Shown one piece after another: positions 42,634 through 50,398 of a stretch of DNA of 64,000 nt (its first letter is position 1; every line of letters begins with the position of its first letter). This stretch comes from WGOA01 sp964429745 (GTDB lineage Bacteria; Bacteroidota; Bacteroidia; Chitinophagales; BACL12). The stretch is from NCBI GenBank assembly GCA_964429745.1, contig CAYSDI010000005.1, positions 4,645 through 68,644 of the forward strand. The letters are read 5' to 3'. The notes under the pieces are model-generated. The model was given only the letters and a program-made list of their open reading frames with translations, made no database searches and was not told where the DNA came from. Made by a program: the position numbers and the translations under genes.

Positions 42634-44010
42634 CTATTCGATTTCGGTGTAAAGAATTTCCAGCGACATCCGAATCCGTTCATCGGGGTGATTGATTCCT
42701 CCGATGATGGCGCGGTTGGCATTCCGAAAATAGGGGAACGGTACTAAAACAAAACCTTTGTTATCCACCTCACCGTTCAGGATTCGCTGCACATGCCGGG
42801 TAAGGTTCAGTTCGTAGCCTGTGATTCGCTGGCCAGGGCCCACGGAAATGCTTTCTTTCAATCCGCCATAGTGTGAAGCTGGCTCAAACTGGTCGTAGAC
42901 CGACCAATACGTTTCGCTGCTGCGGCTGATGAAAATGAACTCGTTTCCACAAACACTGTCTGTGGCCAGCACGTAGCACTGCGAAGGTGCCGGAAAGATG
43001 GAATCCGCAGCGGTGCCTCCGGTCAGCGCAAAGCGCAAAATGGCGCGGTTGATGGCCACTGTTCCCAGGTCTTCCAGGTTGGGTATCTCAATGCGCATGC
43101 TGTGTCCGGCAAGTCCGGAGAGGTACACCAGGCTGTCAGTCGATGTATTTCCGCAGCTCTGCGGAATGGCCTGGCCAGTAGTGTATTGATGGGTGTAGTG
43201 CGCTACTGTAATGGATGAAGTACCGACGGGAAAAACCACGACGCTGGTGTCTGTATTGACGGGGGAAATGGCCCGGTAGTATAAGTTCAACCGCGAGACC
43301 ACATTGCGGGGGTTGACGCGGAAAAAACCGCGCGAAAATCCGCTCAAGGTATCCGGCACGATGAACAGGCCGGGCAGCCAATTTTGGAACGACGTGTCAT
43401 TGGACAGTTCCGGTTGGCCTGCCAAGTTGAAGAGTTGCTGCCCAAAAGCGATGTCCAATGGGATTCTGACCTGTGGCGGTTGGAGCACACCGCCCACCGT
43501 TACGCTATCACCCACGGCAGGCAGAAAACTGAGCCGCTGGCCTACCCGAATCGGATCGACGGTAAAATCGCGATCAGCGTTGTAGACGGTTGCCGTTTCC
43601 ATTTCCTCCGTCATGCGGTAAACGGAAATGTTCTGCGGCACGGTTTCATCGCCGTAAAATCCGGTGAGGGAAAGGCTCAATACCAGCGAGTCAAACACAT
43701 AAACGGTCGCCCCGGTGTCAGGCGTAAAATCCAGGTTGTTGGTGGACAGAATAAACTGGGTGTACAAACCGGCAGTAGAACGGCCAAAAACCAGATCGTC
43801 ATCACTGCCGATCAGGTTGTCCAGCAAATTTGTGGCGTAAACCGAATCGCTGCGCACCGTGTAGGTATGTATCGTAAAGGTGTCTGTCAGCGCGGTTAGG
43901 AGGTCACCATCGCCCAGCAAATCCCTCCCGATGCCCGTGGGCTCGTTGCAGGATGCCATGGCCAGCAGAAAGGCGGCGAAGGCCGCAGGCAGAAGGCGGA
44001 AAGCGGGCAT
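42634..44010 (-). CDS. DUF4270 family lipoprotein
   Basis: A 458-residue lipoprotein with signal MPAFRLLPAAFAAFLLAMASC (lipobox MASC). It is followed by the DUF4270-type opening NEPTGIGRDLLGDGDLLTAL and TDTFTIHTYTVRSDSVYATNL, then GSDDDLVFGRSTAGLYTQFIL. The rest is beta-rich, and the tail LNLTRHVQRILNG with ANRAIIGGINHPDERIRMSLEILYTEIE is typical. The molecular role of DUF4270 proteins is unknown; in Bacteroidota they sit beside glmS, the half glycogen synthase and panC, exactly as here. Location would be periplasmic or outer-membrane anchored. Confidence 0.85.
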   Translation of the reverse strand: MPAFRLLPAAFAAFLLAMASCNEPTGIGRDLLGDGDLLTALTDTFTIHTYTVRSDSVYATNLLDNLIGSDDDLVFGRSTAGLYTQFILSTNNLDFTPDTGATVYVFDSLVLSLSLTGFYGDETVPQNISVYRMTEEMETATVYNADRDFTVDPIRVGQRLSFLPAVGDSVTVGGVLQPPQVRIPLDIAFGQQLFNLAGQPELSNDTSFQNWLPGLFIVPDTLSGFSRGFFRVNPRNVVSRLNLYYRAISPVNTDTSVVVFPVGTSSITVAHYTHQYTTGQAIPQSCGNTSTDSLVYLSGLAGHSMRIEIPNLEDLGTVAINRAILRFALTGGTAADSIFPAPSQCYVLATDSVCGNEFIFISRSSETYWSVYDQFEPASHYGGLKESISVGPGQRITGYELNLTRHVQRILNGEVDNKGFVLVPFPYFRNANRAIIGGINHPDERIRMSLEILYTEIE

Positions 44011-44063
44011 TGGTTCCAGGGAAATTTAGCAGCGGGGAGAATGCGACAGGATGAGAGCCTTGG

Positions 44064-44876
44064 TCACTTGCCGCCCAGCTCTTCGTAAAAGTTCTGGTAA
44101 GCGCTCAGGTAATCTTCGCCGTTAAGGAAAGGCAATACGGGCTTGCCTAGTTTTTTCAGGGAGCCGTTCATTTCGGCGTCCATCCCCGCATTGCCCAGAA
44201 TAACGCCGTCGGCATAGGCAATACCGCCCATGGTCAAGGCCGCATTGTCCAGCTTTTCGAACACCTTAAGTTCCTTGCCGCCAATGGCATCGTTGATGAG
44301 TGCTTTTACCATGAATTCCTCCGATAACGTCTCGGTAAAGGAATTCTTGTACACCGAGTAAACTACTTTGGTGCTGCGAAACACCGGATCGCCTTTGTAG
44401 GCTGTTTTTAAGTACAGCGGCACCAGGCTTGTCATCCAGCCGTGGCAATGGATGATATCCGGCGGCCAATCCATGCGGCGGATGGTTTCCAGGGCACCTT
44501 TGCAGAAAAAGATCATCCGGTCGGCATTGTCGTCGTAAAAAGCCTCTTTAGGGTCCCGGAAAACGGTCTTGCGCTTGAAAAAGTCGTCGTTGTCCAGAAA
44601 ATACACCTGCATTCTGGCGCCAGGAACAGACGCTACCTTGATGATCAAGGGGTAATCGTCGTTGTCTACAATGATGTTCATACCGGACAGGCGAACCACT
44701 TCGTGCAGGCGATGCCGCCGCTCGTTGATGCTTCCGAAACGAGGCATCAATACCCGGATTTCCATTCCGTTGTCCTGAATGTATTGGGGAAGCTGGCGGG
44801 TGATCTCCGCAATTTCCGTAGCCACCAGATACGGCTTCATTTCCTGGGTCAGGATGAGCACTCGTTTCTTATCCAT
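44064..44876 (-). CDS. Glycogen/starch synthase N-terminal-domain protein (GT5 half)
   Basis: A 270-residue protein matching only the N-terminal Rossmann domain of GT5 glycogen synthases: VLILTQEMKPYLVATEIAEITRQLPQYIQ at the start, VRVLMPRFGSI-like IRVLMPRFGSINERRH, DRMIFFCKGALETIRRMDWPPDIIHCHGWMTSLVP, VVYSVYKNSFT. The C-terminal ADP-glucose-binding domain is absent, so it is about half the length of true GlgA (about 470-480). The KxGGL-type nucleotide motif reads KPYLVATEIAE. This short form is widespread in Bacteroidota next to panC and DUF4270, so it is a family, not a local truncation. Catalytic function is doubtful; its role is unknown. Confidence 0.85.
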   Translation of the reverse strand: MDKKRVLILTQEMKPYLVATEIAEITRQLPQYIQDNGMEIRVLMPRFGSINERRHRLHEVVRLSGMNIIVDNDDYPLIIKVASVPGARMQVYFLDNDDFFKRKTVFRDPKEAFYDDNADRMIFFCKGALETIRRMDWPPDIIHCHGWMTSLVPLYLKTAYKGDPVFRSTKVVYSVYKNSFTETLSEEFMVKALINDAIGGKELKVFEKLDNAALTMGGIAYADGVILGNAGMDAEMNGSLKKLGKPVLPFLNGEDYLSAYQNFYEELGGK

Positions 44877-44975
44877 GTATGGGGCGATTGACTAACTTGC
44901 GGCCTTTGGGAAAGGCGCTGTCCGACGTGCAAAAATACAAAAAAGAACGCATTGGTCCACCACGGCAAGGCGGCA

Positions 44976-45839
44976 ATGGTCTGTCTGACGCAAAAGACGG
45001 CCCTTGCAGAATTCGTTGAGAGACAACGAAAAGGGGGAGCTACCTTAGGTTTCGTGCCCACAATGGGGGCCTTGCACCAAGGCCATTTATCGCTGGTTGA
45101 CCGCAGCGCGCTAGAGTGCGATTGCACCGTAGTGTCCATTTTTGTGAACCCTACCCAATTCAATCAGGCCGAGGACCTGGTCCTTTATCCCAGACCGTTG
45201 AAGGCGGATATGGCTCTTTTAAACGTTTCTTCCTGCGGCGCGCTCTTTCTGCCCTCCGTGTCAGAAATCTATCCGGGAGGGGCCATCGTGCAGCAGCAAT
45301 GGGACTTTGCCGGCCTTGACAAAGGCTTGGAAGGGCAGTTTCGCCCCGGGCACTTTGACGGGGTGGCGCAGGTGGTCAAAATCCTGCTCGAATGTGTGCA
45401 GCCGGATGTCTTGTACCTGGGCCAAAAAGACTACCAGCAGTATGCTGTAGTTCGAAAAATGGTGGAACTCGAGCAACTTCCGGTGGATGTCCGCGTCTGT
45501 CCAACCATCCGCGAGCACGACGGACTGGCCATGAGTTCCCGAAACGTGCGTCTGAGCGTTCAGGAGCGCGCGCAGGCCACAGAATTGTCCCGCACGCTCT
45601 TTGCCCTCCGCGATCAGCTTCAGGGGGCAGGTTCTTGCCTGCCGGACATGCTGGCACAGGCGCGGACCTGGCTCGCCGCAAGGCCGGGAATTACCGTCGA
45701 ATATTTAGAAGCAGTGGATGCCGAAACCCTGAGTCCCGTGCAGCATTGGAACCGAACCACCACGGTACTGCTCTGCGTCGCCGCTTGGTTGGGGGGAGTC
45801 CGTCTGATCGACAATGTTTTGGTCAGCCACGCTGGTTGA
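44976..45839 (+). CDS. panC: Pantoate-beta-alanine ligase
   Basis: A 287-residue pantothenate synthetase, joining pantoate and beta-alanine with ATP for coenzyme A synthesis. I place the start at ATG 44976; a TTG 24 bp earlier adds nothing conserved. Motifs: LGFVPTMGALHQGHLSLVDRS (HxGH-type nucleotide site), VSIFVNPTQFNQAEDLVLYPR, FRPGHFDGVAQVVKILLECVQPDVLYLGQKDYQQ (KDYQQ), REHDGLAMSSRNVRLS (signature SSRN). Length is typical (about 280). It is divergent from the half glycogen synthase gene across about 100 bp. Confidence 0.96.
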   Translation: MVCLTQKTALAEFVERQRKGGATLGFVPTMGALHQGHLSLVDRSALECDCTVVSIFVNPTQFNQAEDLVLYPRPLKADMALLNVSSCGALFLPSVSEIYPGGAIVQQQWDFAGLDKGLEGQFRPGHFDGVAQVVKILLECVQPDVLYLGQKDYQQYAVVRKMVELEQLPVDVRVCPTIREHDGLAMSSRNVRLSVQERAQATELSRTLFALRDQLQGAGSCLPDMLAQARTWLAARPGITVEYLEAVDAETLSPVQHWNRTTTVLLCVAAWLGGVRLIDNVLVSHAG

Positions 45840-45995
45840 CCCGGTACTTATCCACCGAAAGCAAAGTTTCTGCCGCTTAAACCGCCAGCGATGCGGGGAA
45901 TGCTATTTTTGCCGCGCATTCGGCAGCCATCAGGATGATGGCCCACACCGCGAGCAGGCTAACCCTTTTCTTTCTCCATCCGTATCCCTTAACTC

Positions 45996-47003
45996 TTGAA
46001 AGCAATAGCCATAAAGATGCTCAAACCTGCCATTTTTCTGGCGTTGGGCGTCTTCATTCTGTGGAAGTTAGTGGACGGCATGAGCGAGGAAGTGCGCACA
46101 CAAACCGTCGAAGCGCTTCGCCAGGCCAAATACGGTTGGGTGGTCCTTTCTATCGGTTGCGGCATACTCAGTCACATGAGCAGAACCCAGCGCTGGCGCA
46201 TGCTGATTGAACCGCTTGGTCACTATCCGCGCTATGGGGTTACCTTTTTGTGCGTCATGATCAGTTATGTGGCCAATTTGGCGGTTCCGCGCTTGGGCGA
46301 AGTGCTCAAATGCACCTTCCTGAGCCGTTACGAGCGCATTCCGGCCGATAAAGTCATCGGTACCATGATCGCCGAGCGCTCGGTGGATGCCATCACCCTG
46401 GTGCTGGTCACCTTGGTCACGCTCGCCTTGCAATACAACAAACTCCGTGAATTCTTCCACGAAAGCGTCACCGCGCCCATGCAGGCTACGCTGGCCAGCA
46501 ATCCGCTTCTGGGTCCAGGCTTGCTGATTGGCTTAGGGGTTGCTGTTGCGCTGGGCTGGCTGGCTTGGCGCAAAGTCCGCGATTCAGACCGTTTGGAGCG
46601 CTTTCGCGATGTGTTGCGCAATGTCAAAGAAGGGCTGACCAGCTTGCGGAGGGTCCGGAATCTGCCGCTGTTCATTTTTCATTCGGTGTTCATCTGGGCC
46701 ATGTACTACGCAATGGTGGCTGTCGCCTTTCCGGCCCTTGTGGAAACAGCCGGTCTCGGATTCTCCGCTGGAATGGCTATTTTGGTATTCGGCTCGGTGG
46801 GGATTATCGCTACACCAGGTGGCATTGGAGCTTACCAGTTAATCGTCAGCGAAATCCTGGTCAAATTGTACGGCGTTGCCGAGGGAGGAGCTTTTGCTTT
46901 TGCCAACATCGTTTGGGGAGCGCAGACAGCCATGATCATCGTTTTCGGTCTCACTTCGCTCGCCATTCTGCCCCTCTTTCGCGTTCGGCATCAACCTGCA
47001 TGA
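45996..47003 (+). CDS. Lysylphosphatidylglycerol synthase transmembrane-domain (UPF0104/AglD-like) protein
   Basis: A 335-residue integral membrane protein with about eight hydrophobic segments, e.g. MLKPAIFLALGVFILWKLVDG, FIFHSVFIWAMYYAMVAVAFP and GMAILVFGSVGIIATPGGIGAYQLIVSEIL. The motifs SYVANLAVPRLGEVLKCTFLSRYE and PGGIGAYQ are hallmarks of the flippase-like domain seen in MprF N-termini and AglD. It has no lysyl-transferase domain, so it is probably a lipid or lipid-linked sugar flippase-like protein. Start is TTG at 45996 or ATG at 46017. It precedes rfaE2 by 7 bp, suggesting an envelope theme. A TATTTTTG box lies at 45904-45911. Confidence 0.85.
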   Translation: MKAIAIKMLKPAIFLALGVFILWKLVDGMSEEVRTQTVEALRQAKYGWVVLSIGCGILSHMSRTQRWRMLIEPLGHYPRYGVTFLCVMISYVANLAVPRLGEVLKCTFLSRYERIPADKVIGTMIAERSVDAITLVLVTLVTLALQYNKLREFFHESVTAPMQATLASNPLLGPGLLIGLGVAVALGWLAWRKVRDSDRLERFRDVLRNVKEGLTSLRRVRNLPLFIFHSVFIWAMYYAMVAVAFPALVETAGLGFSAGMAILVFGSVGIIATPGGIGAYQLIVSEILVKLYGVAEGGAFAFANIVWGAQTAMIIVFGLTSLAILPLFRVRHQPA

Positions 47004-47010
47004 CCCCTTT

Positions 47011-47502
47011 ATGAGCAACCTCCTTTATCTGCAACAAAAAATCATGACGCCGGACAAAGCGGCGCATACCGTCCTCGGTTGGAAGCTGAAAAGTGCCCGC
47101 ATCGGTTTCACAAACGGCTGTTTTGATCTTTTGCACGTGGGTCATCTCCACACCCTGATGCACACGGCAGATCATTCCGACAAAGTCGTGGTGGGCATCA
47201 ACAGCGATGCTTCCGTCAGCCGGTTGAAAGGGGCTTCGCGGCCCTTGGTCAGCCAGGAACAACGGGCTCTTTTGCTGGCCGCTTTTCTCTTTGTAGACGC
47301 GGTGGTCATCTTTGAACAAGACACCCCGCTTGAACTCATTGGCCTGTTGCTCCCGGATCTGTTGGTTAAAGGAGGAGATTGGGCCGAAAAAGACATTGTT
47401 GGAGCCGATCTGGTCCGCCAGTCCGGCGGTGATGTGCAAGTGGTGCCTTACCTGACGGGTTGGTCCACAACGGAATTGGCGCATAAAATGGCGCAGTTGT
47501 AG
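47011..47502 (+). CDS. rfaE2: D-glycero-beta-D-manno-heptose 1-phosphate adenylyltransferase
   Basis: A 163-residue nucleotidyltransferase of the cytidylyltransferase-like fold. It activates heptose-1-phosphate to ADP-heptose for LPS core. Visible: IGFTNGCFDLLHVGHLHTLMHTA (HxGH motif), VVGINSDASVSRLKGASRPLVSQEQRALLLAAF, VDAVVIFEQDTPLELIGLLLPDLLVKGGDW. A stand-alone RfaE domain 2 without the kinase half is usual in Bacteroidota. Start is ATG 47011 or the in-frame ATG at 47044; I kept the first. It follows the membrane protein gene by 7 bp and is probably in its operon. Confidence 0.93.
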   Translation: MSNLLYLQQKIMTPDKAAHTVLGWKLKSARIGFTNGCFDLLHVGHLHTLMHTADHSDKVVVGINSDASVSRLKGASRPLVSQEQRALLLAAFLFVDAVVIFEQDTPLELIGLLLPDLLVKGGDWAEKDIVGADLVRQSGGDVQVVPYLTGWSTTELAHKMAQL

Positions 47503-47538
47503 CAAACCAGCCCCCTTCCCCGGTTATTTCCTGGTTGT

Positions 47539-47567
47539 TTTGAAACAAGCCGTCGTAGCTAACTTTG
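47539..47567 (+). promoter_or_regulatory. Candidate promoter for acyl-CoA dehydrogenase
   Basis: TTTG at 47539-47542 and TAACTTTG at 47560-47567 with a 17-nt spacer, close to the Bacteroidota -33/-7 pattern (TTTG and TAnnTTTG, usually 19-21 apart). The box ends 42 nt before the ATG, a normal leader length. Confidence 0.45.
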
Positions 47568-47609
47568 GCCCGCTCTCGTTCTCCTGAATTTTCCCTCAAT
47601 TCTCCCTGC

Positions 47610-48749
47610 ATGTATTTCGATCTTTCCGAAGAGCACCTGATGATCCAGAAAGCTGCCCGCGATTTTGCGCAGCAAGAGCTAAAACCCGGTGCCATCTACC
47701 GCGATTCCACCATGACCTACCCTGCCGAGCAGGTAAAGCGAATGGGGGAATTGGGCTTTCTCGGCATGATGGTCGATCCTAAGTACGGGGGTGGGGGAAT
47801 GGACACGCTCAGCTATGTGCTGGTTATGGAAGAATTGTCCAAGGTGGACAACTCCTGCTCGGTTATTGTTTCGGTCAACAACTCGCTCGTCACCTGGGGA
47901 CTGGAGCAGTACGGCAACGAAGACCAGAAGAATCGCTACTTGCGCCAGTTGACTTCTGGCAACACGGTCGGTGCCTTTTGCCTTTCGGAGCCCGAAGCCG
48001 GTTCTGATGCCACCAGCCAGCGCACAACGGCGGAGGACATGGGCGATTACTACTTACTGAATGGTACCAAAAACTGGATTACCAACGGCGGAACAGCCGG
48101 CGTGTACCTGGTCATGGCGCAAACCCGCGTGAACGCCGGTCCCCGTGGCATTAATTGCCTGATTGTGGAGCGCGGCATGCCCGGCTTTGACGTCGGCGCT
48201 AAAGAAGACAAGCTGGGAATTCGGGCCTCGGACACCCATACGCTGATGTTTTCCGATGTTAAGGTGCCTAAGGCTAACCGGATTGGCGAAGACGGTTTCG
48301 GGTTCAAGTTTGCTATGAAAACGCTTGGAGGTGGGCGCATCGGAATCGCCGCGCAAGCCTTGGGCATTGCCGCCGGAGCGTTTGAATTGGCTACCGATTA
48401 CGCTAAGCTACGCCGTGCTTTCGGCACCGAGATTGCCAACCACCAGGCTATTCAGTTCAAGTTGGCCGACATGGCCACCCAAATTGAAGCCGCCCGTTTG
48501 TTGGTGTACAAGGCAGCCTGGTTGAAAGACAACGGATTGGACTACACGACCGCTTCGTCGATGGCCAAGTTGTTTGCCTCTGAAGTGGCCATGCGCACTA
48601 CCGTAGAAGCTGTGCAGGTTCACGGCGGTTACGGATACGTCAAGGAATATCATGTAGAGCGCCTCATGCGCGATGCAAAAATTACGCAGATTTACGAGGG
48701 AACATCAGAGGTACAGCGGATGGTGATTAGCCGCGGTGCTCTGGCTTAA
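47610..48749 (+). CDS. Acyl-CoA dehydrogenase
   Basis: A 379-residue FAD enzyme oxidising acyl-CoA to enoyl-CoA; start ATG 47610 (MYFDLSEEHLMIQKAARDFAQ). It has GAFCLSEPEAGSDATSQRT and NGTKNWITNGGTAGVYLVMAQT (family signature), LGIRASDTHTLMFSDVKVP, GGRIGIAAQALGIAAGAFELA, AFGTEIANHQAIQFKLADMA. The C-terminal signature is QVHGGYGYVKEYHVERLMRDAKITQIYEGTSEVQRMVI, with the catalytic Glu in YEGTSE. It looks short-chain (butyryl-CoA dehydrogenase-like); no etfAB is nearby. It is convergent with the IscA-like gene, 27 bp apart, and a good promoter candidate precedes it. Confidence 0.95.
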   Translation: MYFDLSEEHLMIQKAARDFAQQELKPGAIYRDSTMTYPAEQVKRMGELGFLGMMVDPKYGGGGMDTLSYVLVMEELSKVDNSCSVIVSVNNSLVTWGLEQYGNEDQKNRYLRQLTSGNTVGAFCLSEPEAGSDATSQRTTAEDMGDYYLLNGTKNWITNGGTAGVYLVMAQTRVNAGPRGINCLIVERGMPGFDVGAKEDKLGIRASDTHTLMFSDVKVPKANRIGEDGFGFKFAMKTLGGGRIGIAAQALGIAAGAFELATDYAKLRRAFGTEIANHQAIQFKLADMATQIEAARLLVYKAAWLKDNGLDYTTASSMAKLFASEVAMRTTVEAVQVHGGYGYVKEYHVERLMRDAKITQIYEGTSEVQRMVISRGALA

Positions 48750-48776
48750 AAACTAAAGGGTTTTCAGAAGCACCCT

Positions 48777-49133
48777 CTAAGCAGAAAACGAGGTTCCGCA
48801 ACCACAGGTTGCGCTGGCGTTGGGGTTGTTGAAGGTGAATCCCCGGTTGTCCAGGCCTTCTGAATAGTGAATCTCCATGCCGTCCAGATAGAGGGCGTGG
48901 GCCGGATCCATGAGGACGCGAATGCCTTCGCAATCAAACTCCTGGTCATTTGGTCCGGCCTGGTCAAAATCCAGCAGATAAGAAAGGCCGGAGCAGCCGC
49001 CTCCCTTCACCCCGATCCGCAGCGCTTTGCCAGACTCCACACCGCTGCGGCTGATCAAGGATCGGATCTCCCCCAATGCCCCTTCTGTGAAGCGGACCGG
49101 GCAGGCAACCGAAAGGGTTTTCAATGAACTCAT
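48777..49133 (-). CDS. HesB/IscA-type iron-sulfur assembly protein
   Basis: A 118-residue A-type iron-sulfur carrier. The three conserved cysteines are visible: GGGCSGLSYLLDFDQ (first) and the terminal CGCGTSFSA pair. ALRIGVKGGGCSG, GIRVLMDPAHALYLDGMEIHYSEGLDNRGFTFNNPNA fits the IscA/SufA/ErpA family. It delivers Fe-S clusters to apoproteins; which subtype cannot be resolved by eye. No suf or isc operon is adjacent. Length is slightly above the usual 105-110 owing to the N-terminus MSSLKTLSVACPVRFTEGA. Confidence 0.93.
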   Translation of the reverse strand: MSSLKTLSVACPVRFTEGALGEIRSLISRSGVESGKALRIGVKGGGCSGLSYLLDFDQAGPNDQEFDCEGIRVLMDPAHALYLDGMEIHYSEGLDNRGFTFNNPNASATCGCGTSFSA

Positions 49134-49318
49134 GACGCTAAATTACGCCTAAACAACCTCTCCAGGCAATCCCGATTGACCGGCCAGGGCATGTTTTCAA
49201 CTGGCCACCCCCACAGCGGCCCTTCGCCCGAAAGAGGCATTTTCAACATTGGTGAGGTAACCCCAAGAGTTTGCCTGCGTTAAATAAGCGTTCTTTAGCC
49301 CAAGAATACCCCGTTCCT

Positions 49319-49849
49319 ATGGAGATCAATCCCTTCTTGCAAATTCTGTTGTACACGATACCCGCCTTGGTGGTTTTTTTGGTAACCTACCTGTCGCTGC
49401 GCCTCTATCTGCAGAAGGAATACCGGCTTAAGCAGATTGAGTTGAAAATGGCGGGTATCCGCGAAGCCAGGCCGGTCCGATTCCAGGCCTATGAGCGCGT
49501 TGCGCTTTTGCTGGAGCGGATTGCTTTGAACAACATCCTGCACCGGGTGCGAAAGACCGATATGACAGTGCGGGATTTCCAGTTGGCCATCCTGTCTAAC
49601 ATTCGTTCGGAATTCGATCACAATGTCACCCAACAGGTTTACGTGTCCATTGAATTGTGGACCGCAGTCAAGGCGGCCAAAGAAGAGGTCGTCAGCATCG
49701 TCAACCGCGTTGCCTCGGAGTTGCCACCTCAGGCACCGGGCATTGAACTGAGCAAACGCATCTTTGCCCACATGATCGACACCGAAGACAAAACTCCGAC
49801 CCAACGCGCACTGGACGTTTTGAAACGCGAAGTGATGGAATTGTATTGA
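49319..49849 (+). CDS. Uncharacterised single-pass membrane protein
   Basis: A 176-residue protein, start ATG 49319 (MEINPFLQILLYTIPALVVFLVTYLSLRLYLQKEYRLKQIEL in two parts). It has one N-terminal transmembrane helix (about 8-28), then a basic juxtamembrane stretch, then a helical soluble domain with YERVALLLERIALNNILHRV and NIRSEFDHNVTQQVYVSIELWTAVKAAKEEVVSIVN. I recognise this only as a Bacteroidota conserved hypothetical, without a known function. The pattern (helix anchor plus cytoplasmic helices) could suit a membrane-associated scaffold; that is a guess. It is followed by the long gap before dnaA. Confidence 0.75.
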   Translation: MEINPFLQILLYTIPALVVFLVTYLSLRLYLQKEYRLKQIELKMAGIREARPVRFQAYERVALLLERIALNNILHRVRKTDMTVRDFQLAILSNIRSEFDHNVTQQVYVSIELWTAVKAAKEEVVSIVNRVASELPPQAPGIELSKRIFAHMIDTEDKTPTQRALDVLKREVMELY

Positions 49850-50398
49850 GCAAGTATTTTGACAACTTTTTAGTGGAAAACGGGTGGAAAAATTTTTACT
49901 AAATTTTATTTTCCCACTACCAAAACAGCGCGTATTCCTGTGGCACTACTATTTTGGTGCATTAATTGTTGAAAGCCATTTAGTAATGCACACAAGCAAA
50001 CCGCGCGCCAGAAACATCTGTTCAACTTCGTCCATTTTTCTCCACGTTTTGCCCCGCGCAATGTGGAATTTCTTCCTAGTTTAGTCCACCGTTTGGCGTT
50101 GCCGCGGGCGTTCGGTTAATAAGTTGGCGTTTCGAGAAGTGATGGACCGTATCTTATCCACATCCAGCTCCTTTCTCTGCCAACAAGTTGATCACTTTCT
50201 TAGATTTTAAGCATCTGACCCTCTCTCACAGGATGGTCTGGTTGTCAGTAGAAAGCGTACCCGTTGCCGGGTAGCTTCCGCTCGCGACCAGGTCGTTCAG
50301 GGTTTGCCATGCCAATTGCTCAGGAACACGCGCCCAATACAATGCCAAATGGTATGCACTACCGCTATTGGATAACCTGATTAACCTGAACGAGCCGG
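49850..50398. other. Gene-free region upstream of dnaA, candidate replication origin
   Basis: 549 bp without a convincing gene. It contains an AT-rich tract (about 49885-49920: GAAAAATTTTTACTAAATTT and neighbours), two near-match DnaA boxes on the complementary strand (TTTTCCACT and TTTTCCACC, within 49870-49895) and one perfect box at 50154-50162. A cluster of DnaA sites with an AT-rich unwinding region next to dnaA is the classical bacterial oriC layout, but a single perfect box is thin evidence. GC-skew over the whole genome would decide. Confidence 0.4.
50154..50162 (+). promoter_or_regulatory. Perfect DnaA box
   Basis: TTATCCACA, the consensus DnaA-binding nonamer, 237 nt upstream of the dnaA start. 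It could serve origin firing or autoregulation of dnaA. Confidence 0.6.

Noticed and set aside
44064..44876. Half-length glycogen synthase as a truncated pseudogene
   Set aside because: The short form with this neighbourhood is common in the phylum, and the frame ends cleanly without remnants of the missing domain.
45848..45856. DnaA-like box TTATCCACC after panC
   Set aside because: Single one-mismatch site in a short spacer, expected by chance.
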